Positions 8,054 through 11,339 of a stretch of 11,339 bases of DNA are shown here, piece by piece. The stretch's first letter is position 1. Each line of letters opens with the position of its first letter. The notes beneath the pieces were generated by a model. It had not been told where the DNA came from, ran no database searches, and saw only the letters and a list, made by a program, of their open reading frames with translations. The position numbers and the translations under genes were made by a program. The stretch is from RGIG1995 sp045652425 (GTDB lineage Bacteria > Bacillota > Clostridia > Oscillospirales > CAG-272): assembly GCA_045652425.1 (NCBI GenBank), contig JAZRUG010000006.1, positions 1-11,339 of the forward strand, given 5' to 3'.

Positions 8054-8971
8054 ATGAGAAGCATTATTGATATAATGGATCTGTCCGTAGAAGAGATTGA
8101 CGGTCTTTTGGCTACCGCAGAGGATATAATAGTTAATCCTAAAAAGTACGCGGAAGTCTGCCACGGCAAAAAACTTGCCACTCTGTTTTTTGAACCTTCC
8201 ACAAGAACGAGACTTAGTTTTGAAGCGGCTATGTACGAGCTTGGCGGAAACGTTATAGGTTTTTCGGATGCGTCAAGCAGTTCGTCATCCAAAGGTGAGA
8301 GCGTATCTGATACGGCAAGAGTTATAAGCTGTTATGCGGATATTATAGCTATGCGTCATCCAAAAGAGGGAGCTCCCTACGTTGCGAGTACGAAAGCGTC
8401 AATTCCAGTAATCAATGCGGGCGACGGCGGTCATAACCACCCTACACAGACTTTGGCTGACTTGCTTACCATAAAGAGAGAAAAGGGCAGATTTAATAAC
8501 CTTACGGTTGGTCTTTGCGGAGACTTGAAGTTTGGCAGAACAGTTCATTCTCTTATCAGTGCTATGTCGAGATATGAAAACGTAAAATTCGTTATGATTT
8601 CTCCCGATGAGCTTAAGATTCCCGATTACGTTAAGCAAAACGTACTTATTCCTAAAGGAATTGAATATATAGAAGTAAAGAGTCTTGAAGAGGCAATGCC
8701 AGAACTTGATATTCTGTATATGACACGTGTACAGAAGGAGCGTTTCTTTAACGAGGCTGACTATATCAGACTTAAAGATACCTATATTTTGACACCCGAA
8801 AGATTGCAGGCTGCAAAAGAAGACCTTTGCATTATGCATCCCCTCCCCCGTGTAAATGAAATTTCGGTAGCTGTAGACGACGACAAGAGAGCGTGTTACT
8901 TCAAACAGGTTCTCAACGGTAAATATATGAGAATGGCGCTTATACTTAAACTTTTGGAGGTAGAGGTATGA
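8054..8971 (+). CDS. pyrB: Aspartate carbamoyltransferase catalytic subunit
   Basis: PyrB condenses carbamoyl phosphate with aspartate, the committed step. The 305-residue protein shows both domains: carbamoyl-phosphate binding STRTR (49-53) followed by SFE, Ser and Lys80 of the mobile 80s loop in SSSKGES, HNHPTQ (127-132), and in the aspartate domain TRVQKER (224-230) and HPLPR (262-266). The open frame extends far upstream into pyrE, but that part reads as shadow sequence. The true start is the ATG at 8054, supported by AAAAGGAGA (8038-8046) seven nt upstream and by family length. Its stop overlaps the pyrI start by four nt (ATGA), as expected for co-translated partner subunits. Confidence 0.96.
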   Translation: MRSIIDIMDLSVEEIDGLLATAEDIIVNPKKYAEVCHGKKLATLFFEPSTRTRLSFEAAMYELGGNVIGFSDASSSSSSKGESVSDTARVISCYADIIAMRHPKEGAPYVASTKASIPVINAGDGGHNHPTQTLADLLTIKREKGRFNNLTVGLCGDLKFGRTVHSLISAMSRYENVKFVMISPDELKIPDYVKQNVLIPKGIEYIEVKSLEEAMPELDILYMTRVQKERFFNEADYIRLKDTYILTPERLQAAKEDLCIMHPLPRVNEISVAVDDDKRACYFKQVLNGKYMRMALILKLLEVEV

Positions 8972-9399
8972 TAATCGGAGAGATTAAAGACGGAATTGTT
9001 CTTGACCATATTAAATCAGGTAGAGGTATGAAAATATACGATACTTTGAAGCTCGGCGAACTTGATTGTACCGTTGCTCTTATTGTTAACGCTGACAGCG
9101 AAAAAATGGGCAAAAAGGATATAATCAAAATAAGCGGACTTATCGATATTGACCTTCACATACTCGGGTTTATCGATCCCGGTGTAACGGTTAACGTGAT
9201 TAATGACGGAAAGGTTGTAAAACGCGAAAAGATAGCCCTTCCCGAAGTAATAACGGATATTTTGAAGTGCAAAAATCCGAGATGTATTACAACGACCGAA
9301 CAGGAATTGCAACACGTATTTAAACTTTGCGATGAGGGTAACAAGGTTTACCGTTGCATTTATTGCGAAACGAAAGCAGAACTCGAAAGCGTAAAATAA
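8968..9399 (+). CDS. pyrI: Aspartate carbamoyltransferase regulatory subunit
   Basis: PyrI forms dimers that join PyrB trimers into the allosteric holoenzyme. In relatives, CTP (with UTP) inhibits and ATP activates through the N-terminal domain. The 143-residue protein has GxVLDHI (9-15), which corresponds to the nucleotide-binding start of the E. coli subunit, GKKDIIKI (48-55), and a C-terminal zinc domain with four Cys: 101, 106, 130 and 133. GGAGG (8956-8960) precedes the ATG. An in-frame ATG at codon 21 sits in an identical 14-nt context, but starting there would remove the nucleotide-binding strand, so I prefer the first. It is the last gene of the operon, six nt before the terminator stem. 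Confidence 0.95.
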   Translation: MIIGEIKDGIVLDHIKSGRGMKIYDTLKLGELDCTVALIVNADSEKMGKKDIIKISGLIDIDLHILGFIDPGVTVNVINDGKVVKREKIALPEVITDILKCKNPRCITTTEQELQHVFKLCDEGNKVYRCIYCETKAELESVK

Positions 9400-9405
9400 A
9401 ATAAG

Positions 9406-9442
9406 AAAAGACGGATTCTACGAAAAAGGGTCCGTCTTTTTT
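9406..9442 (+). terminator. Intrinsic terminator of the pyr operon
   Basis: AAAAGACGGA (9406-9415) pairs perfectly with TCCGTCTTTT (9431-9440). The stem can extend inward by two U·G pairs and a C-G pair. T residues at 9437-9442 form the tail. Its position just after the pyrI stop marks the end of the operon. Confidence 0.92.
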
Positions 9443-9533
9443 ATTTGTGCAAATTTGTTTGTATTTTCGGGCGTTGCCCCCTAAAATATATAGTTTATTA
9501 TTTGTACAATAATTTTTTGTCAAAAAAACACTA

Positions 9534-9562
9534 TTGCATATTTTTTTCAGGTGTGGTATAAT
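9534..9562 (+). promoter_or_regulatory. Sigma-A promoter upstream of the hairpin RNA
   Basis: The -35-like TTGCAT (9534-9539) and perfect TATAAT (9557-9562) are 17 nt apart, with A/T-rich DNA upstream. The predicted start, about G9569, falls two bases inside the left arm of the large inverted repeat, so the transcript would begin with the closing stem of the hairpin. Confidence 0.75.
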
Positions 9563-9566
9563 GTGT

Positions 9567-9676
9567 CTGCAACACAATTCAATATTTTCTTACAATGTCG
9601 GGAAGAATACCTCGGTAAAAGGTATTTTCTCTCTTTTTGTCATTCCCGATATTGTGATTGATGAATTGTGTTGCAG
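9567..9676 (+). ncRNA. Candidate structured RNA with 6S-like rod architecture
   Basis: A 15-bp perfect inverted repeat (9567-9581 with 9662-9676, CTGCAACACAATTCA) closes a rod. Next is an internal bubble of 10 nt on the 5' side (9582-9591) and 6 nt on the 3' side (9656-9661), rich in A and U. A second stem of 13 pairs with one G·U follows (9592-9604 with 9643-9655), then an apical hairpin AATACC/GGTATT (9606-9611 with 9621-9626). A promoter aims the 5' end at the base of the closing stem and a terminator follows at 9699-9729. A long hairpin with an open central bubble recalls 6S RNA, but the rod is shorter (about 110 nt) than typical 6S RNA and I see no conserved sequence. It could instead be a leader element for the downstream gene. 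Confidence 0.55.
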
Positions 9677-9698
9677 CAATGAGGAAAATACTTTTTCG

Positions 9699-9729
9699 GT
9701 GCGTTCCTTTGGGGCGCACTTTTTATTTT
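9699..9729 (+). terminator. Intrinsic terminator after the hairpin RNA
   Basis: Nine pairs (9699-9707 with 9711-9719: GTGCG/CGCAC, two U·G, two C-G) close a TTT loop, followed by five T, an A and four T. It ends the RNA 14 nt before the next gene's ATG. The upper stem can alternatively pair with upstream GAGGAA (9681-9686 with 9704-9709), which would disrupt it. Confidence 0.85.
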
Positions 9730-9742
9730 AGGTGTGAAAGAT

Positions 9743-10204
9743 ATGGGAAAAATGAAAAAAGAAAATGGTTATGACGATTTGATTAAAGCATTGGAACCCT
9801 TTGAAACTATATATTTGAGAAGATTTGACGATGCATACTCAACTGACTGTGTTGGAAAATTTGACAAAAATTTTGAGGATAATACGCATTTCGCAAAACG
9901 GGAATATGACAATATTCCTAACGATTTTTATTGCTCACCCCAAATACCGAGTGTTGTAAAGACGATTGCAGAAAAGGCAATTAGATTTACGGAAAAATAT
10001 CAAATAAATTCTGAAATCGTTTATTTTGATAGCGCATTATTTGTTACGATAAAATTTGAGAGATGTATTTTTGTTTCGGATAAATGGAATGAACTTATAG
10101 AGTTGTATAGTTTAAGCGACTGTGCTTATTACACGACAGAAAAAGAAAGACCGTATGAAATTATAATACGGCTTGTTTATAATATGGATAATTGCGCAGC
10201 GTAG
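9743..10204 (+). CDS. Hypothetical protein, 153 residues
   Basis: I do not recognise this family. It is rich in Asp, Glu, Lys, Tyr and Phe, with no signal peptide, membrane segment or zinc motif, so it is probably a small soluble cytoplasmic protein. Predicted pieces by eye are an N-terminal helix (DDLIKALEPFETIYLRR, about 10-26), a polar loop region to about 65, a helix at about 68-86 and hydrophobic strands (VYFDSALFVTIKF, IIIRLVYNM) towards the C-terminus, suggesting an alpha/beta fold. I chose the ATG at 9743 because AGGTG (9730-9734) lies eight nt upstream; a GTG at 9734 overlaps that site. It has no promoter of its own, so expression probably depends on read-through of the terminator behind the hairpin RNA. 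It faces the four-helix-bundle gene across a shared terminator. Confidence 0.7.
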   Translation: MGKMKKENGYDDLIKALEPFETIYLRRFDDAYSTDCVGKFDKNFEDNTHFAKREYDNIPNDFYCSPQIPSVVKTIAEKAIRFTEKYQINSEIVYFDSALFVTIKFERCIFVSDKWNELIELYSLSDCAYYTTEKERPYEIIIRLVYNMDNCAA

Positions 10205-10211
10205 AAAATAA

Positions 10212-10242
10212 AATGCCGAATGATTGATAATCATTCGGCATT
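10212..10242. terminator. Bidirectional terminator between convergent genes
   Basis: A 13-bp perfect stem AATGCCGAATGAT (10212-10224) / ATCATTCGGCATT (10230-10242) with a 5-nt loop has a T-rich tail on both strands: AGTTTTT on plus and TTTATTTT on minus. It serves the 153-residue gene from the left and the four-helix-bundle gene from the right. The stop codon of the latter (TGA, 10231-10233) lies inside the stem. Confidence 0.88.
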
Positions 10243-10578
10243 AGTTTTTGCAGTATTGAGGGAAGCTATTAAAATCCGTCGGATAGTACCACATTGATTG
10301 TATAAGTCAACTGCATTTTCTTTGTTTAGAATATTTGATTTAACAAATAATTCTAACCAATACTCTGTTTCGTAACATTCCTTTAGGGCGATTTGCAGCT
10401 TTGCGATAAAATCTGGTTTTCCGTGAGCGTAATTGGCTTCGTGAATGTTGGCTCCAATAGATGTTGCGGAACGCTCTAACTGATTCACAAGCGAATAATG
10501 CCCTTTTATGTTTTCGCAGAGCTTTATGATTTTAATGGCAAAATCCATTGATAATTCTATAAGTTTATTTTCTTTCAA
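10231..10578 (-). CDS. Four-helix-bundle protein of the 23S rRNA IVP / Avd-like family
   Basis: The family is named for proteins encoded in intervening sequences of some 23S rRNA genes. Relatives form pentameric barrels, and Avd proteins of diversity-generating retroelements are homologous. The function of stand-alone members such as this is not established. The 115-residue protein matches family length and shows the diagnostic helix-2 motif RSATSIGANIHEAN (36-49), KPDFIAKLQIALKE (54-67) and YWLEL (73-77). Four helices lie at about 1-24, 29-49, 54-80 and 87-110. The start is a TTG preceded by AAAGG (10587-10591 on the complement) eight nt upstream. The open frame extends to 10635, but those 19 codons read as promoter and leader. 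No 23S rRNA or reverse transcriptase is nearby. An array of small hairpins lies directly upstream. Confidence 0.88.
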   Translation of the reverse strand: MKENKLIELSMDFAIKIIKLCENIKGHYSLVNQLERSATSIGANIHEANYAHGKPDFIAKLQIALKECYETEYWLELFVKSNILNKENAVDLYNQCGTIRRILIASLNTAKTNAE

Positions 10579-10604
10579 AATTTCTACCTTTCTACAATTA
10601 CTAT

Positions 10605-10635
10605 AGTATAGTTTAAATGAAATATTGCTAGGCAA
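10605..10635 (-). promoter_or_regulatory. Possible promoter of the four-helix-bundle gene
   Basis: On the minus strand TTGCCT (10630-10635) and TATACT (10605-10610) are 19 nt apart, longer than the ideal 17. The -35-like box lies within the first hairpin of the repeat array, so if real, array and promoter are physically linked. Confidence 0.35.
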
Positions 10636-10785
10636 TATGAAATAATCCTTACGGATTATGAAATATCGAGCTATAGCTCGATGTGAAATAAAATTCGCCT
10701 CTAAAACATTTGCGAAGCAAATATTTCATGCGCGATAGCGTATTTCATAGCGAAGCTATTTCACTCGCCGTAAGGCGAATTTCAT
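10617..10785. repeat. Array of seven unlike hairpins joined by a constant 7-nt linker
   Basis: Linker ATGAAAT stands at 10617-10623, 10637-10643, 10658-10664 and (as GTGAAAT) 10683-10689. Its complement ATTTCAT stands at 10723-10729, 10742-10748, 10758-10764 (as ATTTCAC) and 10779-10785. Between the linkers are different small hairpins: stems at 10622-10628/10632-10638 (ATATTGC), 10642-10648/10653-10659 (ATAATCC), 10665-10671/10676-10682 (ATCGAGC, within an 18-bp perfect palindrome), 10708-10713/10717-10722 (ATTTGC), 10728-10733/10738-10743 (ATGCGC, one G·T), 10747-10751/10755-10759 (ATAGC) and 10765-10769/10774-10778 (TCGCC). Read in the ATTTCAT direction the loops are CTA, GTAA, TATA, GAA, GATA, GAA and GTAA. 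The linker ends often join the stems. A degenerate stretch at 10690-10707 separates the two oppositely oriented halves. Stems differ in sequence yet stay paired, so pairing appears to be selected. Confidence 0.85.
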
Positions 10786-10786
10786 T

Positions 10787-10818
10787 GAAAAAAGCAAGTC
10801 TTACGACTTGCTTTTTTC
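10787..10818 (-). terminator. Intrinsic terminator of the tRNA operon
   Basis: A 14-bp perfect stem (10787-10800 with 10805-10818, core GCAAGTC) with a TTAC loop carries a six-T run on the minus strand, right behind the CCA end of tRNA-Glu. The plus-strand arm also ends in six T. The hairpin touches the last linker of the repeat array and has the same loop as one of its units. Confidence 0.9.
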
Positions 10819-10893
10819 TGGTGACCCGTGGGGGAATCGAACCCCCGTTACTGCCGTGAAAGGGCGGTGTCTTAACCGCTTGACCAACGGGCC
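10819..10893 (-). tRNA. tRNA-Glu (anticodon TTC)
   Basis: 75 nt with encoded CCA. Acceptor GGCCCGT pairs with ACGGGTC (one G·U), the D-stem is GTC/GAC, the T-arm is GGGGG-TTCGAAT-CCCCC, and the discriminator is A. The anticodon loop CTTTCAC gives TTC (plus-strand 10858-10860). The anticodon stem CCGCC/GGCAG has a C·A mismatch at pair 28-42, where the usual sequence would be GGCGG. It lies five nt downstream of tRNA-Met in the same transcript. Confidence 0.96.
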
Positions 10894-10898
10894 GAATA

Positions 10899-10975
10899 TG
10901 GTAGCGGAAGTCGGATTTGAACCAACGACCTGCCGGGTATGAACCGGATGCTCTAGGCAGCTGAGCTATTCCGCC
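10899..10975 (-). tRNA. tRNA-Met, elongator (anticodon CAT)
   Basis: 77 nt with encoded CCA. The acceptor pairs GGCGGAA with TTCCGCT, with G1·U72 as in the Bacillus elongator tRNA-Met. The anticodon loop TTCATAC gives CAT. The T-arm is GTTGG-TTCAAAT-CCGAC. It lacks the C1·A72 mismatch and GGG/CCC anticodon stem of initiators, so elongator is preferred; a lysidine-modified tRNA-Ile cannot be fully excluded. The D-loop reads AGCTGCCTA, so the nearly invariant G19 is C. The outermost anticodon-stem pair 27-43 is U·C. Confidence 0.93.
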
Positions 10976-11008
10976 ATAGTCATGAGCTACTGCCCACAAC
11001 GCTTGAAT

Positions 11009-11037
11009 ATTATAACACTAAATTTCGCATTTGTCAA
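11009..11037 (-). promoter_or_regulatory. Consensus sigma-A promoter of the tRNA-Met/tRNA-Glu operon
   Basis: On the minus strand TTGACA (11032-11037) and TATAAT (11009-11014), both perfect, are 17 nt apart. Transcription should start near 11002, about 26 nt before tRNA-Met. Such consensus promoters are common for stable RNA genes. Confidence 0.93.
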
Positions 11038-11039
11038 GT

Positions 11040-11254
11040 GTTTTTTTCATTTTTTTGAGTTTCTGCGTTTTTTACATTAAAACTCCCAATCTACGCTCGT
11101 CGCTTGTTTATTTTGCACCGACTTTTTTGTCCTTATTCATCACTTTTTCTGCCTTTTTTCGGGCTCCCGCGGGATTTTATTTGCTGTCCTTGTATAGTAA
11201 AAACAGCAGTTTTTGTGCATTGTGCATAAAAGTTTCCTATTTTTGAAAAAAATC
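11040..11254. other. Gene-free intergenic stretch
   Basis: T-rich on the plus strand, with no frame that has a ribosome binding site and protein-like composition. Visible details are a 10-bp GC-rich perfect palindrome TCCCGCGGGA (11165-11174), a weak hairpin TGCTGT/ACAGCA (11182-11187 with 11203-11208) followed by TTTTT that might be a poor terminator, and a tandem 7-nt duplication TGTGCAT (11214-11227). I can assign none of these a role. Confidence 0.5.
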
Positions 11255-11283
11255 TTGACAAATAATATCATAAATGCTATACT
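11255..11283 (+). promoter_or_regulatory. Rightward sigma-A promoter at the window edge
   Basis: Perfect TTGACA (11255-11260) and TATACT (11278-11283) are 17 nt apart, with an A-rich run just upstream. Transcription should begin near 11290. The short visible transcript contains a hairpin CAGTCG/CGACTG (11299-11304 with 11312-11317, 7-nt loop). The gene it serves is beyond the window. Confidence 0.82.
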
Positions 11284-11339
11284 TAAACCACGGAAATACA
11301 GTCGGATTGCACGACTGACAAAAATTTTATCCGAAAACG

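Noticed and set aside
9534..9731. 65-codon plus-strand frame across the hairpin RNA
   Set aside because: It starts upstream of the promoter -10 box and runs through the inverted repeat and terminator, so it cannot be a gene of this transcript.
10579..10635. N-terminal extension of the four-helix-bundle protein to the ATG at 10635
   Set aside because: It would run through the first array hairpin and the putative -10 box. The TTG at 10578 has a well-spaced AAAGG, and the resulting length fits the family.
10617..10785. CRISPR array
   Set aside because: The repeated part is only 7 nt, the variable parts are palindromic and 12-20 nt long, orientation flips midway, and no cas gene is present.
10745..10999. 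84-codon minus-strand frame over the tRNA genes
   Set aside because: It overlaps two tRNA genes almost completely and has no coding signal.
11165..11174. TCCCGCGGGA palindrome as an operator
   Set aside because: A single 10-bp GC palindrome with no matching second site or nearby promoter spacing does not support a specific regulator.

Overview
The window reads as an AT-rich chromosomal segment of a member of the Bacillota, most likely a clostridium. The reasons are strong AGGAGG-type ribosome binding sites, sigma-A promoters with 17-nt spacers, many intrinsic terminators, an NAD-dependent class 1B dihydroorotate dehydrogenase (PyrD plus PyrK), and an aspartate carbamoyltransferase with a separate PyrI subunit. 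No species can be named from the sequence alone.

Region 1-492 has no convincing gene. Positions 1-300 hold short inverted repeats of intergenic-repeat character. Then come a clear promoter (350-378) and a compact leader (about 385-475) that ends in an intrinsic terminator just before the first gene. Region 493-9399 is one eight-gene operon for de novo UMP synthesis: pyrC, carB, pyrK, pyrD, pyrF, pyrE, pyrB, pyrI. It is tightly packed (pyrK/pyrD and pyrB/pyrI overlap) and closed by a terminator at 9406-9442. Together the genes make carbamoyl phosphate (CarB, with a CarA glutaminase that must be encoded elsewhere), carbamoyl aspartate (PyrB/PyrI), dihydroorotate (PyrC), orotate (PyrD/PyrK), OMP (PyrE) and UMP (PyrF). 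Neither carA nor pyrR is in the window, and the leader shows no recognisable PyrR-binding consensus, so the leader may use another attenuation mechanism.

Region 9443-10204 holds a promoter, a long imperfect hairpin RNA with a 15-bp perfect closing stem and an AU-rich internal bubble, and a terminator. A 153-residue orphan protein gene follows, which read-through could express. A bidirectional terminator separates it from a convergent gene (10578-10231, minus strand) for a four-helix-bundle protein of the 23S rRNA intervening-sequence protein (IVP/Avd-like) family.

Upstream of the four-helix-bundle gene, at 10617-10785, lies an array of seven different short hairpins joined by a constant 7-nt linker (ATGAAAT or its complement ATTTCAT). 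The linker orientation flips in the middle. This is the reverse of CRISPR logic: the linker is constant while the hairpin stems vary but keep their pairing. It is the least explained structure here. Beyond it are two minus-strand tRNA genes, tRNA-Met(CAT) then tRNA-Glu(TTC) in transcription order, with a consensus promoter and a strong terminator. Each tRNA carries an unusual base. The last 300 nt hold no gene but end in a strong rightward promoter whose product lies outside the window.
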